Shown here one piece after another: positions 12,201 through 22,773 of a stretch of DNA of 64,000 bases. A model generated the notes under the pieces. The model saw only the letters and a program-made list of their open reading frames with translations, was not told where the DNA came from and made no database searches. How positions within the stretch are numbered: position 1 is the stretch's first letter; the number at the start of each line of letters is the position of its first letter. The stretch spans positions 2,542,001 to 2,606,000 of the forward strand of contig OZ237735.1 of NCBI GenBank assembly GCA_965178125.1, read 5' to 3'. The translations under genes and the position numbers were made by a program. The stretch comes from Bilabrum cf. latius (taxonomy: Eukaryota > Bigyra: Bicosoecida > Bigyra > Bicosoecida).

Positions 12201-15200
12201 CATGCTGCGACACAAATAAGTCCCGCTCTGTCCGCTGTTGCCGTGCTTCTCGCTACCACACAAACACGCGCTCTCCTCGCGCCTGCACAGTTCGTGCTCT
12301 GGGGTGAAGGGGCTCGATGTCCTCTGAGACTTGACTCATTGCCTCCCACTCGTCTGCATCGCTGCTTGATCTTCGGGACCCACCACCGCCACTCCGATGA
12401 GCTCTCGCTCCAACAGCGTTTTCTTCGTCTTCGTCGCTGCTATCATCCTCTCGCATGCGCGTCTGGGCCATACCGTGCAGCCGGTGCCACAGGCGCAGCA
12501 CTCCAGCAACGAGCGTCCCGCTGTCGCCCCCCTCGTCAAGATCTGGCGCCTCAGCATCGCGGGGAGGGCCCCGCACCTAAACTCCAGCCGAGCCTCCTGA
12601 CCTGTCCATCCGCTCTAGCGCACGGTCATGCGGCGGAGGCCCAGAGGACGCGGGGCCCATCTGGGCCTGGCCGCTGCTCTGTGCTCGCGCAACACTCTGT
12701 ACAACGTCGCCAGACCAACTAACCCGCAAACCTCGCTACGCAGCGCTGCTCGACTCCCCCCAGTCTTCTTCTGCTTCACCGGCGGCCACAGCAAGTTCCT
12801 GCCCTTCGCCATCCACCTGCTCCTGCTGCATCCCGTAACCGTGCTCCTCGTCTACCTCTAGGCTCCATTCGCTGCTGCTTCCACCAGAGCCAGCCTCGCT
12901 TTGCACCTCCACGTCCTCCACGTCTGAGGACGCGCTGGGCGATCCGTTGCTCGTGGCATCTCCATCACCGCCATATTCATCGTCTTCGCTGTCGTCCCGC
13001 ATGGTGGCGATCCCCGGCTCCTGCTAGATTCCTGTGCCACTCTAACCCAACCGAACGTCAGTCCGGGACTCAGCCGAACTCCCGCTGGCTGGCCCTGGGC
13101 GTCCCAGCGGAGATGCCACGCCCCGATCACTTGCTATGGGTACCCTGGCATGATCTTGATCTCGACTCTGTGCCCGAAGCATTTGCAGCAAGCCCTGGAG
13201 GCGGGCAGACAGGGCTGCCGAAGTGCCGGAGCCGAGACCGACCTGTTCCAGACGATCCGTGGACTACCTCAAGTCGTTGTACAGCCGAACAAACGTTTCG
13301 TGGTCTTCAGAGTCATGATGCTATGCCAATGGGAGCGGCGCGCTTGCGCTACTTCCAGCTCCGCTTGACGGCTGTCCACTCCGCGGTGTTGGATGACTCT
13401 GCACGGTCCGGCGAGAAGTGGATCCCTGCGTTTGCCTCGCTCTTTGCTTGACGTTCCTGGACCCGTGCGCGCCAAAAAGCCACAAAGAGTCGTCAGAGTC
13501 GGATGCCGGTCGGCTCACACCATCACAAGCGGGGTGGCTGGGCAGGGATCGGCCGAAATTGCCTTGACGGAAGGACCCACCCCGACCAAGCAACGGCTCG
13601 AGCTGCAACGCCCACCCGAGCAGGGCAGCCCTCCGCTACTGGGGCTCATTCACTCGGGTACCGTGCCCTCGATCGGGTCGCAGCTTGGACAACGCCATGT
13701 CCTCTACTGCACCCGTGCCACTGGCAGACTCTCGGAGAGCTCTGGTGGCAGCAGCGGCGGCATCCGCGAGCCTCGAGAATTGAGCAATGAGCTCTTGGCT
13801 CCCGCTCGCATAGGGAACGGACCGCTGTGCCGCTGTGGACTCAGGCACACGCTTGCCAGCTCCACCCGACGGAAGCGATCCGCGCGATGCTCCTGGCCTC
13901 GGGCCGCGAGACCTGTGTCGCAGCCTTCGGATTTCTCCAACAAGCGCCGCTGCGGCCTTGTCTTCTTCTTCTAGAGTCTCCAACGCATCTTTCATGACGT
14001 CGGACGACGCGATGCTGGATTCATCGGTCTCCACAGATGCGGCTCCCACGGATGCACCCGACTCTGACCACCCCCTCTCCCTCTTCCCCGCGGCAGAGCT
14101 GCCCTCCACGGCCCCGGGAACAGGTGCCAGTGGCTACCCCATGCCCTAGCTTGGCCCGTAGTTCTTGTGGCTGCCCAGTGTTGACCGCAGCTCGTAGCAT
14201 TGGAAGACAAGCGGCAAGGCATGGGCACCGGAGTACCGGTCCGCATCAAAAACAGACTGGTCCACGCCTGCTGAGAAGCTGGTGGGCGACGGTGCAAATG
14301 CGCCTGCATCGCGCTGCACTGCGCTAGATGTTGATGCGGGCGGCAATCCAATTACCCTCCTTGCTTGCTTGCAGTCGGTCTGCCATTGCGGCGTGGCAGC
14401 AGTTGCTTCTGCCTCCTCTGCGCCATCCATAGGAAGCTGTGCTGCTGTGGCCGAAGCCGTCGAGTCCTGGCTGTATACGCGGCGTAGGGGCTCTGGAGGC
14501 GGCGGCATACCAACTGGCGCGGTGGCATGAGGTCCATTCCCGTTCTCATCACTTGTACCGGTTGCTGCGTCTTGGGTTGATGCAATCGGAGCTTGTGGCG
14601 AGTTAGACTCTCCGGTGTTGAGGGCTGAGAGCTCTGGAAATATCTCGCGAACAGATTCGGGTAGATCAACGTAGGCATCGCCCAGCACGTCAGCTAGGCC
14701 ATGTAGCGCGGGCGGTCGCGGATGCTTATGATCAGCACCCCCTGCGATCACTTGCTCGAATCGGTCAAATTCAGCGTCGTTCAGCCGTTCTGTCGCCAAA
14801 TCTGTCATCCCTAGCTACGGCCCGCTGCCCGCCCCTTCCGACATGCTGCCACTGCCACTCACTGTATGCTCAGGAACTCCGATCAAGGAAGCATCTGAGC
14901 TTTCGAAAGCATCGCTGGATGATGAAGCTGCAGATTTACATTTAAAGCTGCTGCTATCTGCGATGGGTTCACCAACCACTGTGGGGGCAGCCTCCATGGC
15001 CAAGTCTCGCTGCAGGCAGTCCAGCGTGCGCGCGTACCCGTGGTGTAGGAGAAAGTCCTGCACCAGGCAGAGAGACACGGCGCGCGGCACCCTCGTACTG
15101 GTCATCTCCTGCGCGCGCCTCAGCTGCAGGCGGTACTTGACCTTGCCCAGATCGAAGGCCCACTGGGAGGGTGGGACTAGCTGCAGAGCGGTCCCGTAGC

Positions 15201-16140
15201 CGACCATAGAGACCGCTGGAGTTGCACCCGGGGCCATGTACGGGCGAACTGACGCTGCGGAGAGAATAGTAGTACAGTGACAGTGAAACGAGCTCGCACC
15301 GCATGGACAAACAAGGAACGACGATTATTTCAACCCAACTGAGCCGGGGCCGGCGGGTATTGCAGGCCCTGGCTCGACAAAGCACAGTAATCTCACGCAG
15401 TTCCCTCCCGTTTACAGTAAAAAAGACATCACCAGTACGCGGAATCCATCCGCAGCCAAATTTCATCCCTTCGACCGAACCATCGGCTTGGCGGCGGCCG
15501 GCATGCGAGCAGTAGCCCGGAACGGTGACTGGCTCGAGGATGCGGCTTCGGCCCGCGGCTGTCAGACGAGCCTACGGAGAATAATTTGTGAATGAGGTGT
15601 TTTCACGCGCGTGATTTGCCGTGAGCTTCCAGTATCGCAGGCAGCAAGTCGATGACATCTCGATCCCGTGCTGAGATGCGATGGGAAGCAGCAGGTCGGC
15701 GCCCCTTCGAAGCAAGCCCAGGTGGAACGTTCTGTGATCATGGTAACAAAACAGGAATTTGAATCAACAGGATGGCGGCAGATTTCACGGGCGCAACTCG
15801 GGTTCAGCAGACCCAAAGCGCGTCGCCTGCTTGGTGGCGGTCGCTCACGCAAACCGAATCGATCTGGGGCTGCCTTTCAAATCACAGTCTGGCCTTACCC
15901 ATCTTGACCTAGCTTCATGCAACATATTTCAAAGTACTGCACGCTGTCTGCAGGCGTGCCAGACGATATGTAAGCCACTGCAGCTGCATCGACCTGTATG
16001 GGCACCGCGCTAGCTCGACTAAGCTCAACGACACGGCAGTCACGGTTCAGCTGCAGTTGCGGGGCTAATTTGTTACGATTGAACATAGTTAATTGCGGCT
16101 ACAGATCGTCGATTCTGCGCCTCTTTGGCTCCCCAGCCAT
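9295..16140 (-). CDS. Giant RanBPM/Gid1-like protein (SPRY-LisH, extended C-terminus)
   Basis: The start at 16140 (MAGEPKRRRIDDL, then TAG) has an NLS-like opening. Exon 1 (16140-15899) encodes the first SPRY strands (VQYFEICCM) and ends at a GTAAGG donor. A SPRY exon near 15571-15397 carries MKFGCGWIPRTGDVFFTVNG and ends at GTGAGA. A 142-nt intron (15396-15255) leads into the last exon, 15254-9295, which stops at TGA. That exon has no TAA or TGA but about 20 sense TAGs (for example 14815, 14146, 13636, 13321, 12736, 11446, 10000, 9445). It opens with the SPRY end, then a LisH motif (VSLCLVQDFLLHHGYARTL), then long Ser/Asp/Gly-rich low-complexity sequence and a helical block near 11450-11640. 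It ends in an Ala-Gly repeat. RanBPM-family proteins (RANBP9/10, yeast Gid1) are scaffolds of the CTLH/GID ubiquitin ligase. At about 2.1 kresidues it is roughly three times usual size. The mid-SPRY exons between 15899 and 15571 are unresolved. Confidence 0.82.
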
Positions 16141-16405
16141 GCAGTTGCACTTGCTGGATTTTCTCGATGCTTGTGCGGATTACTTCGCGCTTCGAGACCC
16201 TTTGATCAAGCCAGCGAGAGAAACCTTAATTACAAAATTGGCCGCGTTGCACTTTAGCAATGACTCCGCAGCTGCTTCCTCCTGATAGCAGCAGAAAAAG
16301 GATAAATCAGAGTCGATATAACGTGTTGTTTCAAACAAGCGAAGTGTTGTTGAATCCATCCAGAGAAGGAGATCTTGTTGCTTGTTCTTTCAGTTTTTAC
16401 GCAAG

Positions 16406-17525
16406 ATGGCAAGCGCAGTGTCTGAGATTAGTGGTAATACACAAGAAATTGGGAGCAAATAGACTGCCTAGGCTATCAAGCAAGCTGCGGTGGAGGTCGA
16501 ATCTTCCCGGATGGAAACCGACAGTGGCTTGACTGAGCCGATCCACGACCTTGGAGGCCTTGTAGATGTGCTGGAGGATATTATTTATGAAAGTGATTCC
16601 GAGCTGAACCAGTCGTAGCGGTCTCGTATCTCATCAGCCTTGTCGTGAGTCGTTTGCTGTTTGTTGTCGCGTGCCGATTGTTCGAAGGCCGATTTCTATT
16701 CGCAAAGGTATCAAAACGAGAAACCTGCTGCATTTTCTGCCTCACAGGCTGTATGACGCATCAAGCTCGGACTGGCTTAAGTACTGCTTTTTCGAATCGC
16801 GTAAAAAGTACACCCGCAACTTGGTCTCGACCGATGATGAGCGCTACACGCTCATGATCCTTTGCTGGAACCCGAATAGCGTATCACCAGTGCACGACCA
16901 CCCTTGCGAAGGTTGCTTTGTTCGGGTGCTTGATGGCGCGATCCAGGAGACTCGGTACGAATGGCCGGAGAGCTGCGCGGGCCGGACGCGCTGCGCGAAA
17001 TGCCATGCATGCCCTGCATCCGCCGCAGCCTCGTCCCCCCCGGCAGGGACAGCCGCCTCGCAACCACCAGCACCACCGGCAGGCAAGGCCAAGGGCCCGA
17101 GCGCTTGCCCCTTGCGCGTCAAGAGCCGTGCGATCGCAAGATCTGGCGAGGTGTCGTACATCGACGACGATATGGGCCTGCACGCCGTGGAGGCCGTCAA
17201 GGGGGCGGCGTGCGACAGGGTGCAGGGGGCGGCGGGACCACCTCCTGGACTGCCTGCCCCTGAGGCAGCTGATGAATCTCGTGCTGCTGCTGCTGCTGCT
17301 GCTTTACCTGCAGGTAGTGGTTCTGGTGGCAGTGCGGATGCAGGTGGTGGCTCGACAGGCTCCTCGCAGCCCCCGCAGAAGTTGGAGGGGTACGCCGTGA
17401 CGATGCACCTGTACATCCCTCCGTTTCGGAGGTGCAGGGCCTGGACGAAACCGGAGGACTCCAGCCACGTGCTGGCCCCTGTTATGACCTACTACAGCGA
17501 GTTTGGGGAGGTCGTAGAGTACTGA
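16406..17525 (+). CDS. CDO1: Cysteine dioxygenase
   Basis: Two exons, 16406-16644 and 16748-17525, with a 103-nt GTGAGT...CAG intron and TGA stop; 338 residues. Exon 1 holds three sense TAGs and the N-terminal helix (PIHDLGGLVDVLEDII). Exon 2 carries the core: DWLKYCFFESRKKYTRNLV, then the iron ligands His129 and His131 (VHDH) and His225 (GLHAVE), and HLYIPPF, whose Tyr corresponds to the catalytic or crosslinked Tyr of mammalian CDO. CDO oxidises cysteine to cysteine sulfinate in the cytosol, the first step toward taurine/hypotaurine and sulfite. The cupin is longer than the usual 200 residues because two Ala/Pro/Gly-rich insertions interrupt it, one between the HDH strand and the third His and one before HLY. 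It is divergent from the RanBPM-like gene across 265 bp. Identity is firm; the insertions could partly be unspliced in-frame introns. Confidence 0.92.
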
Positions 17526-18257
17526 GGGGGTTGTGAGCTTGTTGTTCGGCGATCCGATTTTGGCGTGGTTGAGGCGCGCGGCGGGGCACCTTGGCCTGGC
17601 TGCTGCCGTTGGCAGCCGCATGTGTTGGTGCAGTGAGAGTATTGAGCTTCAATTAAAATAGATATTGCTGAAGTTATGATTTTCCATTCTTGAATGCATT
17701 TTGGCTGCGACCGCACGTTGCAAGTCCGTCCACTTGTCTTGTTGCGACCGCGAGCATTTCGTGTGATGACGAGCTCGATGAACCACCGACTCGCTCTCGG
17801 TCACCGCGGCAGAATCGAAGCATTGCGCGGGCAATTTTCACAAACTACCTGTGCAGACGCCGTCAAAGCATACTATGTCGTCTGATAACGACCAACCGCT
17901 CTGCTGTAAGTATGTTTTTCGGCTTACTTGACGTGCCTCGCGCTTGCTTCAAACACCACACGTAGGATACTGCCGGCCCATTTCTGCATCTGCTGGCATC
18001 AATCTTTCGCTAATCGCAGCATATGACCGGATCGGATGCATAAATATTACCGTCAAGCCCAAGCTGGACAGACACACTCACCACTGCTCGGTGAGAATTG
18101 ACCTGATCGTGCGCCAACCCACCGCCACGTGAAGGTCTTTTTTCAGCACATGCCAATTCTAGGGCTGATCAGCGGCTCTGTACCAGCCAGAAAGCAACTC
18201 AATCCTACTGATTCTGATATTTAATTTAGGCACATCGCTCGGAACTACACTGGGGCG
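17526..18257. other. Intergenic region, 0.7 kb
   Basis: This lies between the CDO stop and the next plus-strand gene. Only short unrecognisable ORFs occur on both strands; there is an AT-rich stretch near 17650-17690. I see no RNA gene. It may hold the 3' UTR of CDO and the promoter of the following gene. Confidence 0.5.
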
Positions 18258-21022
18258 ATGGCACTGGCACACGATACTAGAGCTGCCAGCTGGTCGCCAC
18301 GGGTCTGCCTACCTCCCAAAGTTGCACTTTGCGTCGAACCGCGGTTTCCAAAAGCGAAGAACTTGAAAATGCTTATCTACTTCCCCCGCACCGCAGGGGG
18401 TGCTGCTTACACTCTTTTTGCCCGTGGTAATCGTGATCTACATCATATCCGTGGCTGCAGAGCTTGACGTCAACCCTTTTGAAAATACCGCTGAGACATT
18501 TGTCACTAGTGGGCCCCGTACCGTCCAGATTATATGTGAAGCCCCTGGAGGCTGCTTGCTCGAGCGCCGGTACTCTTACAGCACGGGCCCGTCCCGCGAG
18601 TGCGCGCCGCCCCGTGCGTAAGTGAATTGCGAGCCAGGCTGCTCAGCACGAGCGATTTGCGGTCAACATGCGAAATCCCTTCTAACGCGTTGATACTCAT
18701 GTCGCAGGCGCGACGCGGGTGTGTGCATCCAGCTGCTGTACAAGCGTTCGCTGCGGCTTCCGATCTGCGCCAGCCCGGCCTCGAACGATGGCATCCTCGT
18801 GTACTGGAACCGCACCGCCAACGTGGCCGCCCTTCAACGGAGCAGCACGGCCACCTCACGACGGCTGAGCCCGCTGATGGAGGACCTGTCTGTGAAGTGG
18901 CACGAGGTGGACCGCGTGTCGTCGATCGAGGGGCAGGTGCACTGGTCGCAGGTGTCCCCGGTGCGCGCCCCCGAGGGCTTGTTCCCCGAGGCACCAGATC
19001 ACGAGGCAGCGATGGTCCATGAGCACAAGGACGAGAGCGAGCGCGAATGGATCCGTCGGCGGATGCTGGCAGCGGGAGCAGAGGCAGCCAGGCGAGCACT
19101 GGAGGCAGAGGGCGAGCACATCGAGAGGAAAAGAGCGTCAGACGCCGAGGCCAAGGCCAAGGCCGATCGCCAGCTTCAGTTCGACGATCCCTTCTTCAAC
19201 GATCCTCCGGGCTTTGATGATGATCCGGGCACCGGAGGCGATGACTTCGGCGGAGGCGGCTTCAACCCCCCACCTGGCGTGTCACCACCGCCGAATTTCC
19301 CCCCAGGTGGCCTGCCTCCGGGGACATCACCACCGCCGGGCTTTGATGACCCCTTCTTCAACGACCCTCCGGGCTTTGATGACCCCTTCTTCAACGACCC
19401 GAACTTCGCGTTCAACCCAGGTAAGTTGGAATCCCTGCGTGCACGCCCTGGCGCCTCTACCTCTCATGTGCCGTGCTCCTGTGACACTTTGCTGCTGTCG
19501 CCAGCAAGTCGCCAGCAAACGCCGGGTTCCGCCTGACATGCATCGCCGCGCAGGCTTTACGGACGACCAGTACGGTTCTGTGTTCAACCTCTCGCCAGAC
19601 GAGCTGGACATCTTCGGTAAGCAGTTCGCGGGGCCTGGCGGCTTCGGCGCCGGGTACGGCGATGATCAGTGGCAGCAGGGGCTGAGCCCGCAGTCGTGGA
19701 ACGAGTGGGACGACGGTGAGGCGCCCCCCGTGGAATCGAGAAGCGCGTTAAACGAGGCAAACAGGGAAGGGTGAGCACAACAACCAGCTGATGGGTAGCT
19801 GGTGCATTGGTTGCGCCCAATCACACCGGCTAGAGCACCCTAGAGCCAAGTGCGGCCTTGACGGCTCCCACCGTGCTCCTGCACCCGCCCCCACCCCTGC
19901 CCAGCACTCGCTCGCAGGTTTAGCACCGTGTACGACTACACTGACTTCAACCGGGGCCGTCCCACCGCGGAGGTTGGCATCTCAATCCGCTCCGAGATCC
20001 TGTCCCTTCAGGATCAGGCCGACGGCAAGAAGGAGCTGCTGCGGTCCGTGGGCGGAGTGCCCATCGCCCGGGGGCGGGTGCTGATCCAGCACCACTCCTC
20101 CTCCTACAAGGACGGCGGCAGCCTGAATGCCAACCCGGAGGGAGCCCGCCTGTCCTCGGGCTTTCTCGCCATCGCCACCGATCGGTCGTCTTCCTTCAGC
20201 AACGACGACATCAAGGAGACCCTGCAGCAGCAGAACCGCACTTCGTGCCTGTGGCGTGTGGTACGCGCGATCAACCGCACCATAGATGCGAGTGTCATCA
20301 CTGGGGGTGGGGGAGGCGGGGGCAACCAAGATGACGTGCAGATCGGTGGCTTGCACAACGTCCGTGTCCGATCCGCGGTCATTGACGAGCTGAACGACAT
20401 CAACGGCGACTACTCGATTGCGCAGGTGGTGCTGTCGGGGCAGCGGTCCAGTGGCACCATCGTGAGGCGGTCTTGGGAGTACATTCTGGGCGCTGCCGGT
20501 GGTTTCTTTACGATCATGATGGGAGCCTTCACCGGTGTGGCTGCGGGCATCCGCGCACTCGACGTGATCGTATGCGGCGGATCCATGAGCTTCGGGTCCA
20601 TCGAGCCCAAGAACGACAAAGACCACGGAGATAAGGACACCAAGAGCAAGGAGGGCGGCTCGAGCAAAGGCGACGAAGGTGATGATGAAGGCACCACGCG
20701 CGATGCCCCGCCCAGGGCGGCCCATGGACCCTCGGCATCGGCTGCCACGGCCCCTGCCGCGGACTCCAGCTCCGTGCACGGCGCCGGGGCCAGCATCGCA
20801 GGGATCTCCGTGGCGGGATTTAACGATGCTGCGGCCTCCTCGGCCCCCCACGACTCGACCGACGCCAAGGCCGGCTCTGAGGGGCAGAGGCAGGGGCAGG
20901 GGCGTGCCGGTGGCGGGTCCTCTGGCGGCCGAGATACAGGCGGGAGCGGCACGACCACCAGCCAGCAGGGTGCCGGCGGGGAGTCAGGTCAACAAGTAGC
21001 CGGGTTTGCCACCGAAGTATGA
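18258..21022 (+). CDS. Putative transmembrane protein with (P)GFDDPFFNDP repeats
   Basis: Five-exon model: 18258-18302, 18397-18617, 18708-19420, 19554-19770 and 19918-21022, summing to 766 codons with TGA stop. Donors GTAAGT (18618, 19421) and GTGAGC (19771) and all acceptors join in phase; the first junction (GTCTGC) is weak. An N-terminal membrane segment (LLTLFLPVVIVIYIISVAA) is followed by a Cys-containing domain, a charged helix, an Asp/Pro/Phe-rich repeat (two near-perfect copies of PGFDDPFFNDP plus diverged ones), a domain starting YTDFNRG, a second hydrophobic segment (EYILGAAGGFFTIMMGAFTGVAAG), and an acidic/Ser-rich tail. Two membrane segments enclosing a large domain resemble a widespread class of uncharacterised protist membrane proteins. 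I do not recognise a named family and propose no function. It contains no in-frame TAG, one of only two complete genes here without one. Confidence 0.72.
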
Positions 21023-21290
21023 ACTGTCATGAAGAAGTATGAACTGCCATGAAGGTTGACGGGACGATGGTGTGTGTTTTGTGGAGGCTTACAGCCACTT
21101 GTCGATCCAAGCTCACCTAGCTGGTCGTCGTAGTGTCGCATGCTGGTGAGCTGTGTCGCATGACTTCCCCCATGGAAGCCGGTGCGCTCATGCGACACGC
21201 GGCTTTGCTCCACTTGCCGCGGCTGCCCGATTGTATCCACTTCCGGTTTGTGTCAAGCACCACACCGAAAAATTTCACACTGTTCTTTCA

Positions 21291-22640
21291 ATGGGATCAC
21301 AGGCACCTAGCTTGTTCTATTTTCTGCCTGAGATTTTATGTATAGTAAATATCCTTAGTGCCCTTGTTGGAATTGTTTGCCTCAGTGTCCGACGCAGAAA
21401 TGCGATATCAAAGTAGCGGCGATCGTTGCGTATCGTGCTCGCGGATATCCTTATATGCCACGGATTGCCAGTAGTATCTGCCACCGTGATTGGAACTAGC
21501 TTATCATTTGAAGATCTAGCGGCAAGGATTGACCATGCCGGCAATAGCGGCGCAGAGCAAGCCGCAGCTGACTACAATAGTGCAATGTTCAGGCTGACAG
21601 GCAGCACAAATCCTCATCAAGCTTGGATGCAACCAAAAAGTTGGCTGCTGTTGCTTTTGGCGGCACATAGCTCTTTCCATGTTGCTTTACTTTGGATACA
21701 GCGTATTTCCGTGTAGCTGGGGTTGGCGCCGATTCAGCAGTGCGCTCAGGAGATAGTGGAGCGTGCCGCAGGCCGCGCGTCTCTCGATTCGTCGCACTCT
21801 TCCTCCAGACCAGTGGCACAGTATGCCTTGCGACAGATCGAGCGGAACAGCGCAGAGGCAGTTGCGGCCGAGTCCGTCAGCAAGCAAGCGGTAACCTCAG
21901 TGAGTTGCCAGCCACACGATGCCGGACCAGACGGCGATATCGACAATACTACCATCAATGCCAACAAGACAGAGTGCGGTGTTGCTGTCCTCACAGAGGC
22001 AGACGCTGCGGCCGTTGCTGCGGACGAGGGCACCTTTATCCCAGCCGGTGTGCACTGCACGGTAGCACACAGCCTCCTGTTTCTGCTGCACCTGTCAAAT
22101 CTGTCGATTCTGCTTTTCGCACTTGTCTCCAAGCCCCCTTACGATGTTGGGATCGTGAGCGGGCGGCGGATAGTTGTGCCAATCGCGAAAATACCTCACT
22201 CGCTTGCCAACGAAGCGCCGCTGCTCGCAAGGGTTTTCATGATGCTGCCCGCCTTGCTGTGCGCTATCTCGGTAGCCAAAGGGTTGTACTTTGCTTCTCT
22301 GAGCAAGGCCTAGCAGTTAGATGCGCTCGGCAGCATGTGGCCCCCGCGAGGGGTGAGCAGAGGCGTGCTCGTCGTGGGCCGCCGGGGTGTCGTGGCGGCG
22401 GCAGCGTCGAACCAATGCGATTTGCGCGTGAGTGGGGACAGCTGGGACGAGCATCAATCAAAGCAGGTAGTCTTATTGCAGAAACTGCGACCCGAAGCTG
22501 GCACAGGCCTGCTAATCCGATCAGCGAAGCGAGCTGTGCGACATGGTCTGGCAGGGGCTACAGCCGAAACGATCGACTGGGGAAGCATATTTGCGCTGGC
22601 CTCGTTCTCTAGTGTTGGTATCGGAATGCTCGTTCTTTAA
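21291..22640 (+). CDS. Multipass membrane protein, unknown function
   Basis: With TAG (21414, 21714, 22311) read through, a 449-residue frame runs from the first in-frame ATG (MGSQAPSLFYFLPEILC) to TAA. About six hydrophobic segments are visible: near residues 7-28 (LPEILCIVNILSALVGIVCL), 45-70, 120-140 (SWLLLLLAAHSSFHVALLW), 260-285 (AHSLLFLLHLSNLSILLFALV), 310-335 and the C-terminal end (IFALASFSSVGIGMLVL). The second and third segments are separated by a soluble loop, and a long Ser/Ala-rich loop with NxT sites follows segment three. The layout could be receptor- or transporter-like, but no family motif is visible and I assign none. Introns are not obvious. It lies 268 bp after the preceding gene and 133 bp before the giant receptor. 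Confidence 0.6.
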
Positions 22641-22773
22641 AGCCTTTTTTTGTTGCTCACTATAGACCAGTTGCTTGTTGCGACCAACGGAACCGCAACA
22701 GGGCTGGTGCCGCCAACGCTATTATCACTGATCCTAGCGATAGTCGTGAATCGAATTAAGTCACCTCCAAACG

